A DNA stretch of 64,000 nt. It comes from Trileptium ribeirensis (lineage: Eukaryota > Nematoda > Enoplea > Enoplida > Thoracostomopsidae). The stretch's first letter is position 1. Each line of letters opens with the position of its first letter. Positions 12,101 through 26,600 of the stretch are shown one piece after another. Made by a program: the position numbers and the translations under genes. Where the stretch lies: NCBI GenBank assembly GCA_030248225.1, contig JASANE010001800.1:22952-86951 (forward strand). The letters run 5' to 3'. Below the pieces are notes generated by a model that saw only the letters and a list, made by a program, of their open reading frames with translations, did no database searches and had not been told where the DNA came from.

Positions 12101-15100
12101 ATTGCTTAGGCACTAATATTAAGAGGTAAGTACTTGTTATATTATAAAGTTAACTTTTCAGACGTTTGCAGTCTTGTCGATCTGTTTCAGTTTGACATCT
12201 GAATTTAACACTGGCGAAGCAGCTACCGCCTGCGGGTATTCATTGAACAGCTTGTCTTCTAACGCTGGAAAAGTGAAGAACATATGCATATTATTATTCT
12301 TCGAATATGGATCATTTTTATGTTCTCAGTGTTACGTTAATGAGTGCAACATTTCAGCCTTATGATCAAATTACGTGTGTGTCTTGGAACAAAAAGTTGG
12401 AATACATTCTTGGGTCTGCGTATCCGGGCAGAGTTTTGGTGTGGGATTTGCGGCGAAACGACGGCCCGATAACGAAAATTGGTGACATGGGACACAAAGT
12501 ACATTAATTTTTTGAAATTATTTACGGTACGCTGTCGTTGACATCGTGTTAGTATTTCGATCAGTGCCTTGTTTTAGTACGCATTGGGGTGTGTAAACAT
12601 CTTGTTTGACAGTCATTTGGTAATTATTGTATTACGTATGGTTTTTATGAGGCCTTACTGGATAAATGTTGAATAGAGCTTTTATTTTATGTGTGTCTAC
12701 TTTATATAATTTGTTGTATGCTGTTTATGTTCTAAGCGAAGCGAGTGTAGTAGCTACAGCACTCGCCAGAAATAAATGTCATGAACGGACGGACATCGAA
12801 TAAAATTTATTCTCGAACAACTTCGAACAGCCCTCGAACAATTTTTTAAAATTGTGTGAAAATGTCGAACACGCCTCGAAAAATATTCCAACGCGTTTCG
12901 AATAAATTTTTCTAATTTATTGAACCAACATCTAACGATTTCGAGCGAACAGCACTTATTTCGGGCGAGCACTGTATTTGTATCTGTTTCGACAAATTAC
13001 CGGAATACGTCTGCCCCAGGGGTAACTGGAATTCCGTTTCCGATCGTAAAATTCGGTTCCCAGTTGCGGCTAACTTTTTCCTGAATGAAGTTTCGGTTTC
13101 ATGTCGTTTAGATATCTGCATGCCGAAATTTGTATATATAGTTTTCCATTCCATAATCAAAATTTGTTAACAAACTAAACCAATAGTGCATTATTTTTGG
13201 CGTTCTTTGCATAACAAAATGCAATATAGTATGTCTTTTTGTTTGGTTTAGGTATCTTTGATTAACTCGATTAACTTCCAACATACATTTCTTGACATTG
13301 CTGAACACATTATAATTCATAGAGAGTGAAAACTATTCAAAAACGCTAACATATTTTATAGTTTTTGGAGTTCTCCGTCGTTACTTATGCCGCTATATAA
13401 GTTACAGTCTAACGGTTCCTGCTTTGTATCCTGCGACTAACTTCTGCATGTGCCTTCATCAATTAGTTGTCATATACTCGTAAAACTACAGCATAGCAAT
13501 TTTGAGTATAGCTTATTTCTGAGAATTGTCTAACACTAATAATTTGCTCGGTCAGAGGAAACTATGCGATTGTGACTAGTCTTCCTGTTATGAAATTCCA
13601 ACTTGAGCTTCCTGTCCTGAATCCTCTTTGAAGACACAGAAAAATATTAATACACTTGTGGTGCATGCTAAGAGATGATAGGGGGATTTCTCGCACATGT
13701 TGACACGGTGGGCCTATTTCCTAATTTGGGGGCATGAGGGAATGTGGGAAAAATGCCAAATGGGTCTCTTTCAATTAATTCCACAACACGTGTCATATTT
13801 TTACTTGACAACTTTTCAATATACTGTCGGATGCTAAGAAATTTTGAATACTCGCGTTTTGGCTCGGCGCATATTGGAAAATTAGCGGTTACTTCTAGCA
13901 GGATTTTTTCTCCAATCATATAGAGATTGTTCATATTATTAACTTAATAACAAAAACGCTCGATGCAAACATTCGAAATAAACAAAACATAAATTAAAAT
14001 TTTAAGGAGAAATTTTACGTTGCAGCACCCTCTTGCCAAATCAGTTGCTTTCTACGTATATAAGTACAATTATTGTATTATCGTATCTTAATACACAAAA
14101 TGCAGTGGTCAATGTGGCTCTCAACGAACAACAAATTAAAAAAAATGCCAAGATTTCACAATAATTTTATTCCCACAATTTAGCATCTTAGTTAAATACA
14201 GCACTTCATAGGGGCAACGACATGCCCAGCGTACTATTAAACAACCAAACAAACTTGTTTACAACCTAAATAACTCTGCATGTCCATCATTTACCTCAAC
14301 AAAAAAAGACGCTTTAATGCTTGCTTTTATTTTATCTTATTAATAAGACCAGGTTCCTGCAAAAATTTACAGTATCGGATCTGATTACAGCTAATTTCGG
14401 TTCCGGTTACAACTCATTTGTCTACAGACGGATGTCCAAAATTATTTTTGTTTAAAAAATCGAAAGAATAAACACATTTCTCTCAATTTTGAAAAATATT
14501 TGCTTCATAGTATTTAAACGTGAACAAAAGCCAAAAAGTTTCAGATAGACATCATTATTTTTGTTGTTGAATTCATTGAAAAATGCGAAAAACAGTTTAC
14601 CGATCGTGGCAAAATTTATTTAGGCAATTTTTTGAACAAATATTTATCTCAAGATATCTTCTGCCAAAATTATAGTGTTATAAATTATTTTAACACTATT
14701 TGGATTTGAAAATTAAAAATTGCTGCACTATGCGTTGGAGTTCAACATTTCGCTCCAGTCATATCGCCATTCATGGTTCCAGTAGTCATCCATTTGTCAG
14801 AAGCGGGGTTTTGGGTGGCAGAAGACATGATTGTGTGCGTTTGTTTGCATGTCGAACCGTCATATCTCATTGGGTTGTGAATTCATTTTCAATATTTTTG
14901 AAGAAATAAACATTTTTCTAGCTTTTTGAAAACTAATTTTCGTTGTTTATTTTAAATTAAACTGTGCAGTTGTTTTCAAGTAATAAAAATTTCGCTGCCG
15001 ACGAAGTTTTTGATAGCATTAAAATAAATATGACAAAAATCTTTCACAACTTTTTATATTTTCTAATTTTGTTTAAGATTTTAGACGTTTTTGTCTTATT

Positions 15101-18100
15101 TTGAAGATGAGAATTATGGCTCAATTTTTGCCTGGGCGTTTAGATTTATGAAATGATTCAAAATTTTTTTCAAATAATTTTTCTGTAAGTCATTGGATTG
15201 GCATTTGTGTTTTTAACTCAGTATGAAGAAAAAATTTTCACCCTAGCTGTTTGTACCTCACAATTGTCCAACTTTCCCGTATACATACAGTACCGGGCAG
15301 AAATGACTGCCGCATTTCGCTGGCCAGTCCAAAGCTCGAAAATTATAGCCGGGGGTGCCGGATTTTGCAGCGGGGGCAATTTTTTGCCGGATTTTGTCGC
15401 GTTAGACGTTTATACTTCTCAGCAGTGGCTTTGAGCCGGGGGTACCTCCGTTTTCCCTGGAGGCAGCCGAAAATGCCGGGCCCCCACTTTGGACTAGCCA
15501 GTTTCGAGCGAACGATTTCGAACAAGATGCGAGCGAGTGCTTACCCGAGATTTTGAATGTATTATAATTAAAAGTAATAATGTTCTATTGTTAGTAGTTT
15601 CTTCGAGCGAGCGACAATCATTGTTACGGAATAATATACCTAGTATAGTATTGTATAATATTGCAAATATTGCAACTTGTATTTATCAGTTAGCAAAATT
15701 AGAGCGGCCCTTATATTGTGGGACATCTTGTCAATCCACCAACTGTCGGTAACACATACCTGGTATCCCAAATAAAATAATGTAAGTTTTTAATTTTTGT
15801 TCATGCCGGTTTTTATATTTCTAGATTTTATGGAGTAATATTAGCTGGGATCCCAACGTTTCCACTTCGTTGTGCCTCGCCTCCGAAGACGACCATTTTC
15901 CGTATATTCAAATGTGGGATTTACGATACGTCCAAGCTCCTGTTTTGCAAATGGATGGTCATCAGAAGTAATGATCTCTAAGTAGAATATTGTTATTTAT
16001 TTACAATGTGTTCATGGTACCGTGTTACACAAAAAGTTGGATATTAGCTCTGATAAAAAACGCTTTTATTTGTGAGGTGCGAGCATGGTTTTTTGCTTCG
16101 GTGTTCGGGGATAAAAGACAAGACTATTGTGTATGTTAGCGAGTCGTGTATCCATATGCCATTCATTTGCACTTGTAATTTCTTTTTTAAGACAAAATAA
16201 AAAACTTAAAAACTTTTCTACTTTTTGAATTTTTTCCAGTTTTTTGAGTTAAAGAAAAATGGAAGTCGTCAAGAATGTTTTGTTTCTGGATAAGTTTTCG
16301 ACGGTCAAATCCATGATGGACTTGTCTTACAAGGTTAAAAGATTCAAAAATTTATATTTTTTGGTCCAAAAATGGTTAGAAATATTTAGCGTTTTGCAGC
16401 TGGAATTATTGCTGTTGTAAGCTAATAAATGTATTGACACAGTATGAACTGTATTATGGACACTCATCTAACGTTAAGGTTGCTTCTGTGAACACAACTG
16501 TTCGTATTTAACTGGCTGTTTTATGAACTGTTGTGTCTATATTTTCAGAAAAATTCCGTTTTGATACATAGCGGCTCATTGAGGGCGAGCGTATTTTGCA
16601 CTGAGGGAGCTGGGACTATTGTGAAAATTTCTTTTTTGTATGTCGCTTTCATTCATAACTCAGGTTCGGATGGACGAATTCTGACAAATTATCTTTATTC
16701 GATAGCAAAAGTGACAATGATGTATCCTTTTGTTGAACACGAACGGCTTCGACCCCATCTTTTAGCCAAAAGGGTAAAAAAAGGTTTTTAAGGTTTCCTT
16801 GCCAAATCTAACCATATGGGCGTCAATCCTTCGTTGCACATGTCTCCGGACGCAGGCTTCGCATCGAAAAATCGAGACCTCCAACAGAATCAGCTCAATA
16901 AGTGGTACAACTTTGCTAAATTTTTTGTGGCACCAATCTCTGGGCCGCTGTGGGTCTCAATATGGTTTATCGACATTTTGCCAAAAGTAACGATTTTCAG
17001 ATTCCGCCGCGTTACTGCTATTTTATAATTATCAGTGAGTGCCTTTTATGTTATCAGACACGCTGCATGCGGTGGTTTTGCTATCTAGAGTCCAACTTGA
17101 CTACATTTTAGCTCTTCATGAAGTTCAATGGTTTTACGGTCGACGAACCTAATTTCCAAAATGTGCGTTTTCATTTGGCTGATTATGTATTGTGCGGAGG
17201 ACATCAAGAATTATCTAATTTCAAACCTTTTCATGGATTTCCAATGTGTTTGGGGTCAATAAACAGAATTTTCGCAATATAGTCTTTTTCAGTTGCTTGG
17301 TTACACATTGCGTACAGGTCATCAAGAATTGTTTATGTCGGTTTGCCGTTATGCTGAATACGATGGTTTGGTTATTTAGAGACCTGCACAAATATTTGAT
17401 TCATTTTTAGTTTTTTTGATGCGTTTAAGGTCGACGACGCATTTATTCCACAGTTTTAGGATTTTTAATCTATTCAGAGTTAAATAGGTTTTGGGGTGGT
17501 TTATACATGAAACACAGGCTGTTATAGGTGATTAAACAAAATAGCTTAAAAATGAAACCACGCCTGTTCTGTTTCACCCTCGCTTGCGATTAACTAGTTG
17601 TAAAATAGCAGAAATTTATAAAAGTATAAATGCTTAAATAAAATGGGGTTTTGAATTGTATGAAAATCATCAGTAGCTTATCGGTATAACTGTTTATGAT
17701 TTTGGTAATCGAGCAGATACGTAGTATTTACTGGTGTTGGTAGTCAGCTTATTAATGACTGGTGATCAGCTTTATAATTATGTGTGATTTTTCGTCTTAA
17801 ATATTATCATTTTCTATTGATAATGTCTTCATCAGCAATACATTTTTATTTCATGACAAAACGGAACATCAAACGATTATTTAATAAAATGTCTACATAA
17901 TAAGTTTAGGAAGAGAATGTAATTTCACTGAACGTCGCATTATGTAATTTGAATCGATAAATGATATTTTTCATTACTGAAAATTGTATTGTTAATCGAA
18001 TATAATTTAGGGGAATACTGTCACTAAGCTGGTGTCCAAAAGATCCAGAATTGCTCGTGTCATGTGGGAAAGATTGCAAAATTTATATATGGAACCCAAA

Positions 18101-20563
18101 AACAGGAGAAGTTAGTCTTTTTAGGATTTTGATAATTTATGGTGTTCATGCTCAACATTTGTATCTCATCGTCACTCATTCAGATTTTTTATGTTACGGT
18201 TTGGCAAATACATTAATTTAAAACGGTATTTAAAGACTCGGTCTGTAGATGTTCATCAAATCATACTACCAACTCGATGAAAATTTAAAAGAGGGCTTTA
18301 CATGTGTTAATGATTGATAATCTTGTTGATATTGTAATGAAAGAAAGAAGTCGTCATTGTATTACAATTATTATTCTGGCCTGTCCACAGCCCTCCGAAA
18401 AGTGGGGGGGGGGGAAACTTCGGGGGGCCCCATGTTCATTCTCGGGGGAAATTTCAAAGTGGGGGGATAAATTTTGCTTAAAAATACAAAATATTTCCAT
18501 ATTTTCATGCATTTTTACTACTGTGAACGTACTTTCAAGCTAAAAACAATATTTTAGCGTTATAAATAGTGGTAATTAATGTTTAAAAAACAATTTGCAA
18601 ACAAAAAACATAAATTTTCAGACATAAAAAATTTTTGGAATTAGTTGAACATGGGGGGTTTCGGCCGAGTGGGGGGGACGGACATGGGGGAAAATCTCAC
18701 GAACATGGGGGATTTGGAAAGTGGGGGGGGGGGTCCCCCACCCCCCCCACTGTGGACAGGCCAGTTATTCAATTGCGTTTGCTTGTTATACCTTTTGAAT
18801 TAGCACAATGTTACAAAATTATGCGTACCATTAGGTATTCGATGTTTAGCTTGTTTTTTATAATTTAATGAACTGTGCAACAAAAGGCGTTGGACACTAT
18901 TAAGACTTCGCAGAAATACATTTTCTCCTTGCAATATCGAGTGACCAACGACGTCTGTAACTCTTAAACCTGAATAATTATCAAACAGAAAGACACGTAA
19001 CCGTGGTCGATTTCTGTAACAAAACCGCCAGGAGTCCTTTTTCAATTTCAGTTCAATGGTTTTTTATGACTTGCTTCGAAATGCTATGCATCATTTGAAC
19101 TGCGTAATTGTGATTAGCGTCTAGCCACAGTTGATCATAGTATTAAAACGTAAAAAGTTCACTGGAAAATCCACAGCGCTTGTTGTGCTCGACCTGTCTG
19201 CTGGATTTGACACAGTGGATCATGATATCCTCTTAGCTCGAATTCGTCATCACTTCAACATTGATGGTCATTGTTTGGCGTGGTTTAAGGACTATTTGCT
19301 AAACCGATCATAATACGTTACCTATAATGGTGTGTCTTCTAACTTAAAATATCTTCAATATGGTGTACCGCAAGGAAGTGTTCTAGGTCCTCTGTTACTT
19401 AACATGTATACTGCGCCTCTCGATGACCTATTTAATGCGCAATCATTGCTCTTGTGCTATGTATGCTGGTGATGTTATTCTGTATGTTGAATTTGACTCT
19501 ACTAATAAGCAAGCAGTAATGGACAATCTAATCGGCACTGTAAACGCAGTTATTGATTGGTTTAACAATAACAACTTGAAGGTGAATTCTTCAAAATCCG
19601 AGTTCATGAGCGTGTCCTTCAATCTTGATGGTAACAATGTCAGCATTAACATGGATAGCAATATCGTTTCACGGTCAGATTCGGTTAAGTACTTGGGAGT
19701 AATCGATAGGAAATTAACGTTGAAACCGCACATTCATAATATGCCGTACGTCTCTGTGGCATCTAGCTAATATACGACGTAGTGGCTGGATAATATTTCT
19801 GCTGAAATCATGGTTAGATTACATTGTAATCGTTCGTGTCGTGTATTGCAACTCTCTACTGTTGCTTACCAAACTCGACCATTTAACCGTTACGGCGAGT
19901 GCTGCATTCAGCTGTACGTGTCATCTTCTTTACACACCGATCTGATCACATATCTCCAGCTCTAATTCGCCTTCATTGGCTGCCACTCTAACAACGCATA
20001 ATATTTAAAGTGTCATGTATTGTATTCAAGTGCGTATCTAGTGAAAGTCCGTCTAAGCTTTCTCATCACATAAGATAAAGAGGGTCTCTTTTACATTCAA
20101 CAACTCCAATTACCATTACGAGTTACCAATGCTTTTGACGGTTTCGCTACAACAGTTTGGAATAATATTACTGTTGACTTCAACTTTCTTCATGAGTGCT
20201 GTCTTTTCGGAAGCGGATGAAGACACTCCTCTACACTTTAGCGTTTAACTAATTTCCTCTTCACCGCTGAGCAGCATATCTTAATTCACCGCTGAGCAGC
20301 ACATCTTAATTGAATGTGATACAGCGATATCAGTCAATCAGTGGTCAAGCTAACTCCTGAGCAGTGCCGTATACGTAACTATAGCACTTCTGTCAAACAC
20401 GTAACATGAACGCACCAGCAGCGGATGAATAAATGTTTGAAGTAACCTAGGGTTTTCAACCCAACGGTTAATATCGATGTTTGAATGAGCGCTGTCACAG
20501 GCCAAATGCAGTTTTTGTAAATGTACTAACACATAATGATGCTCTTTGGCAATGCATATATAT

Positions 20564-20605
<42 letters not shown>

Positions 20606-20609
20606 AAAA

Positions 20610-20649
<40 letters not shown>

Positions 20650-23600
20650 GTTATATTGATATATAATTATGCCTATCAATTTCCAGAACCAGTTTATTTT
20701 GCAATGATTTTTATACTATTAAACTAAACTTTGAGTTTTACTTGTGAAAATATAAATATTTTTCTTGTTACTTTCATATTTAGCTTCAAACCGAACTGCC
20801 GTACAATTCACCACAGTGGCCGTTTGAAGTGTCTTGGAGCCCAAAGAATCCAAGCCTTATTGGGTGTGCGTCCCTGGAAGGATTTCTTACAATTCACACG
20901 CTTACAGGTCATGGCTTGGAGGGATTGCCGACACCGCAGGCTAGTCCCAAGGTCAGCAATTATTTAAATATTACGCATGCAGTTGGAATACATACACGAA
21001 TCAAATCTGTAGTTATAACCTGATTTCCGGAATAAAGGATTCGACTTCTGTTTGACCTGTGCGAATCGTATTGACCTGATCTAACTATCTAAACTTCGAA
21101 GACGAGTTCTTTGGTCTACAATGGAAAATGATGTGCCGACAGCCTCAATTTCATTATAACAAGAAATTTCGACGTCAAATAAAAAAATTAGCTCTGGTAG
21201 AATTTCGTGTTAAACTGTATAATACCGTTTTGGACTAACCGCAGTATGTCTACTCGTAATTCCTATTTTGGTGCCTCATCCTTCCAACGCAGACCTCGAC
21301 CTGTTTAATTTGTAAAATACCTTATATTACAACTCGAGTTTGTAAACAGTAGTAATAACTAGTAACTCGCAGGTAAAACGGAGAGAGCGTGGTTTTATTT
21401 TTAAGCTATCGTTTTGTTTAATCATCTGTAACACGATGTGTTCAGTGTGTATACCATTCTAAAACCTCTTGAACCGTGAATCTATTGAAAATCTTAAAAC
21501 GGAGGTGACCCTAAACCCATCGAAAACAACTGGCAACGCATCAAATATGTGCTGGTCTCTAGATAAACAAAGCATCGTATTGAGCATGCCGGCAAACTAT
21601 AGACAATTCTCGATGACCAGTACGCAATACGTAGCCAAACAATGAAGACTGACTATTTTCTGGAAATATTGTTTTTGATCCTAACACAATGAAGAAAAAT
21701 GCATGATATATTTACTGAATATGCATAAATTGATGGTGTCCATTGTTCGATGCGAAGCCTCTGTCGTGACATATGCACTGCGAAAGACTGGTACCCGTAC
21801 GACCAGATATAACAAAGCATTGAAATCTGGTTTTTACCGTGTTGATCTCAAAGATAGGAGCTGCTAGCATTCAACTAAACGACACATCCTTGTCTATCGA
21901 ATAAAAAATTTATCGAAATCCATGCATCTGAAGATGAGTTATGACTGACAGAAACAGACAAAATACGAAGTTTTCACGATTTTTCACCTAGCGCTCTCAG
22001 TGGAAATTCCGCTCGCTTCGCTCGTAGATCCCGAAGATGGGGTCAGAGCTGTTCGTTTTCAATAAAATGCCACATCCTTGTCGCTTTTACTGTTCAATAA
22101 AAATTTTACCGAAATCCATCCATCTGAAGATGAGTTGCGAAAGACAGAAACAGATAAAACCAAGTTTACATGATCCCCTAGCGCCCTTTGTTGAAACTGC
22201 GTTCGCATTGCTCGCTCTTTTTCAACAACTGAAGACAGACTATATTTTGAAAATCGGGTTCATTGACACTAATCTCATTGAAAAAGGATGAAATATGCGC
22301 GCTGGACTGTAGTTAACCAAAGTATTGTATTCTGCATCCCGAAAAACTTTTATATAATCTAATTTTGATGCCATCTACCAAACTACCGAAGACATACTAT
22401 TTTCTGGAAATTGGGTTCATTGATCTTAAGCCCAATAAAAATGTCTGAAAAAGCATAATATACTCTACTGGAATTTAGATAACCAAACCACCGTATTCAG
22501 CATACCGGAAAACCTATATAGGCAATTGTTGATGACCTCACGCAATACGTATCCAAATAACAAGCCATTCTCGAAATCGGGTTTATTGAACCCAAGCTCT
22601 TTGAAAAGGCTTGATATTTGTTCTACATTTTCGATGCGAAGCCTGTGTCGCGAGATGTTGGCTGCGGAAGATTGGTACCTGTATGGCCAGATTTGGCAAA
22701 GAACTTAAAAACATGTTTTTTACCATTTTGACTCCGAAGATGGGGTCAGAGCTTTCCGCGTTCAACTAATGACACATCCTCGTCACTTTTGCTATCCAAT
22801 AAAAAACTTACCAAAATCCATGCATCCGAAGATGAGCTTTGAATGACGGACAAACGCGAAACAAAAAGAAATTTTCACGATTCTCAGCGCCCTCAGTGGA
22901 AACTCCGCTCGCTCCATTTCAGTAACATTCGGTTAAGGTAATTACACTTTTAATTATTAAACGCAGCAGGAAAATATAGTATATAAAGCGGTCCTAAATT
23001 GTTTTAAATTCTTATTCACATCGCAGAATAATGTTTAGTTATACGAGAACACTGGTACATCAGCACTTTTTGTTAGCTATGGATTCAACTGAATTTAGTA
23101 TTTCCACCGAAAAGTAGTTTATTACGGACTATCACAGGAATTAAAAACATTTTTAGCAGACATTGCTAAACTGCAATACACCCCACGCCGTGTTTTCATA
23201 TCGATGTGTTTAGTTTATTTTTCATTGGAGCTTTAATTATATAGCTTTCCACGTTAAATGGGGTCAAGCTATATGCTTATCAGACCGCTGATAACAATCA
23301 TTTCTGTACATAGGTAGAACTTAGGATACGTTAGAAATACTTTGTGTGGTGGGGGGCTCCACATCCCGCGACCTAGGTTGAGGCTTAGTTTACGCCTTAA
23401 AATTGATGAGAAACGTGGGCTTGGTGGATCGATAAAGTTGTAACTTGCATTTCGATTATTGTGTTACTGTATGGTCCTTCTCTACTCGAGTGTATTACTG
23501 CTTTGCGGACTTTTATTTTAGCTTGCGGAATCGTTCCCTGGTATGGATTTCACTACACCGTCAATAGCGGGAATGTCGAAAATTGCTAAAGATATTGAAA

Positions 23601-26600
23601 AGCCAGTTTTGCTGCCTCGACCTCCAAAGTGGATGATGAAGCCTGTGGGTGCCCGATTTGCGGTGAGTGTTCATAACATGATTCTATATTATATATGAAA
23701 TTCTAATAACTAAAAAAGAAATATAAACTGCAGATATAAAAGTGGTTCTATTCATTTTACAGCATCTATATTTTACTGTGCAGTTACTGTACCACCGGAA
23801 ATGATTGCCTTTCGTTGGAAAGGCGACAGTCATGTTTAGTTCGTTTTAGTTGGCGCAATTGCACATACTGAAGGCCGATGTGTTCATATGATTTTTATGT
23901 ACGCAGACTGAACTTGCTCTGCTATTTTGATATTATTAAGAGCAGGCTAAATGTACGTAATGTGTTTTTATTTTCCGCACTATTCAAACTGCAAAGACTA
24001 GTTATTCATTTCCATGTATTTCATCCAAATTATTTGCCTGCTAACGTAACGTGTTCGATTCATGCATAATGGGTTCAAGCATGTGTTAGTAAGTTGTGGT
24101 CTTCGCTACAAGGGTAAGTGTTGGCCTCTCCACAGTACCAAAATTTTATTTGGGGTTCTACATCTCCAACCTGAGGGAAACTAGAAATACCTAAGGAAGT
24201 TTCCTCAGTTTACCAGGGGAAATTGATGGATTTCGATTAAATAAAATCGTGATTGTTATCGATTTTGGCGCAATTAAATAAATTTCTAAAATTTCGCTTA
24301 AAGGAAATTTTGATCGGTTGCGATTCCGATCAATTTCAACTTCGATTGTACTTATTTTTGGTGGATTTTTTGCATATTTTTACTTTTGTTGTCTGTGTGA
24401 ATTATAGTCTTTACGGGTAAAAACGCAATTTAGTGTTTTTAAGGTTTTTCTAAAGAATGGCTAAGAAAACATGTTTTCGGTCTTATTACGCAACCTCATA
24501 TATTGTATCGTATAAGTCACAGTCTTGGCTTCCAGCATATAGAATGTACAGGGCGTCGACGCGTTGGAAAAAACACTGCGCGGGTAAAAATCTTTTGGCT
24601 TCTCCAACCCTGGGCCGCCCCCCTCATCCCGATGTTTGGCTACCCCACTTCGATTTTTGGGCCCCAACAATGCTCTAAAATGCTTTCATTTTTACCGCTT
24701 TCGCAGTTTTTTATTTTACATTTTTTTACGTTCGGTAAATAGACTGTGTTCAAAACAATAATAATTAACCAACCTAGTTTTTTTCACAAGCTAAAATGAA
24801 ATGGCGCAAACATTATAAGTTTTGTTATTTTATTATAAGTTTAAAAATGTTAAGGCGCTTACATCGATACGTGTATAATCGTTGATAAGTGATTATTATT
24901 CCTGTATTTTCTTGTTCCTTTCCTTTAAGTACATACACTCATTGCTTTTATGTGTTGATGGTTACTAGCTTTTTGTGCTTTCTTATCTCGATGCCACGTA
25001 CAGGTTTGTTTTGGCCTTTCTTTTTGAAGGATGTTCTTTTATGTCTGTCCTGATCAGAATGTTAATTTGCACCTAGCCTAGCAATATTATACAAAATTTT
25101 TTATTTTTATCAAATAATATAAGTCCGTCTTTGTCGAACAATGAAAAGGTTACAGCCACTGGATTAGATTGTAATGGTGTTGTTAGTTATAACACATCCA
25201 GCACGCATAGTCCTAGTTCCCTAGCGTAAAGATTTATCCAGGGGACATAAACCGGGTATGGGTTGGGCCTGGTTCGGAGCTGGGGCTATCGGATTTCGCC
25301 ATTGAGCATCGAAAGCTGGAACCCTTGTTTCGAATTGTGGAGCGCCACTGACTTCAAAATTTAAAATTGGATAGTTTTTCTCAAGAAACGCAAAATTTTT
25401 ATAAATCGTCTCAGAAACGGCGCGAAAACGTCTCTATTGAAGTTAAAACCAAATTTTCAACCATTTTTTTGCTGAAATGCAACAAAACTTTTAATTTCGG
25501 AGTGGAATTTTGGTTAAAATTTTGCCAAGTGGTTACTTGTCAACTGGGGATGTTTTTACCAGAGGAAATCAATAATTTTGTCAAGGACCCAAACCGGGGC
25601 TTCTCGGTTTTGTTTGCGAGGGAGCACTCAGAATGCCAGGGCTTGCACTTTGAAGAACGCAGTAATCAATGAATTCGGCTACTATTATGCTTGGTTAAAC
25701 GTGAAAAAGTTTCTATTTTCTTTTAACAGCGTTGGGCAGTAAGAGTGAAAACCGTAAGATTCCGGCATGAACGTCCTATCACACGTTTTGTAGAGTATTT
25801 TGGTCGTAATTTTAGTTTTCTACGTAATTAATTAGTTTGGAAATCAATGATGGAATTGATATGGCTGCTGCATTCGCTCAAACCTTTTCCAGGTGGTGAA
25901 GGGGCTTTTTCTTGGTTGGTAACCAAGTGTCGTCGAAATTTGCTCCGAATTTAGCAGGGGCCTTCGAAAACTAAAAAATCGCTATTTTTTCAGAATGCGC
26001 TATTTCAACCAAAAAACTCAGAAACTCTGAAAACGTCTGTATTGAGGTTAATAGCACGACCTTCAGGAATAATTTTGACGTAATTTAGTCGAATTGTTAA
26101 CTAACTTAATAGAAAAATTGCCTTTTCTCAACTGGGTATGTTTGGTTCGCACAAGAATTGGTCAGGGGCACAAAAATAAGCCCAAAATTTTACTATACAT
26201 AACAAAGGGTCAATCAAATTCCAGGCCTAACTCCCATTCCAAAGAACACACGTTCTATTTCTAATCATTATATCGCGTTGCTATATTTTTCAGTTACATT
26301 ATCGTTATTGCTAACCCGAGCTTGACTATAAAATATATCAAAAAATCTTAATTGCATTTTTGCTTTTATGAGTGATATATGCGTGAATTTTCGCTGTTCC
26401 AACATTTTCCGTAGTTAAACTGTTGATAATCTGTTTGATATCCGTTCCATAGTATTTCGCTGGAAAGGCTACGGTCATGGTGAAGACTTGTAAATAATAG
26501 CTGTCAGTCAATCGGATTTCCGCAGTTTTTGTACTGTGATACCACTTTGTATTAAATTTTATTGTTTTCGGGCTACTGTTTAGTTATAAAATATTCGGAC

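Larger units (their letters stand above)
12499..15824 (+). other. SEC31 intron 4
   Basis: 3.3 kb. Almost half is an old, degenerate hAT copy (13017-14413). A mariner-like MITE lies just before it (12755-12976) and another, itself interrupted by a GC-rich MITE, at 15286-15542. The remainder is AT-rich and featureless. Confidence 0.78.
18111..20783 (+). other. SEC31 intron 6
   Basis: 2.7 kb. Contains a GC-rich MITE (18376-18764), a decayed LINE (19125-20245), a 25-bp duplication (20260-20309) and a long TA tract (20558-20650) close to exon 7. Confidence 0.8.

Noticed and set aside
12307..12507. Separate small protein containing a WD motif
   Set aside because: SEC31 exon 4 with intron read-through at both ends.
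20350..20679. 109-codon minus-strand open frame with repeated Tyr-Ile
   Set aside because: Translation of a (TA)n microsatellite.
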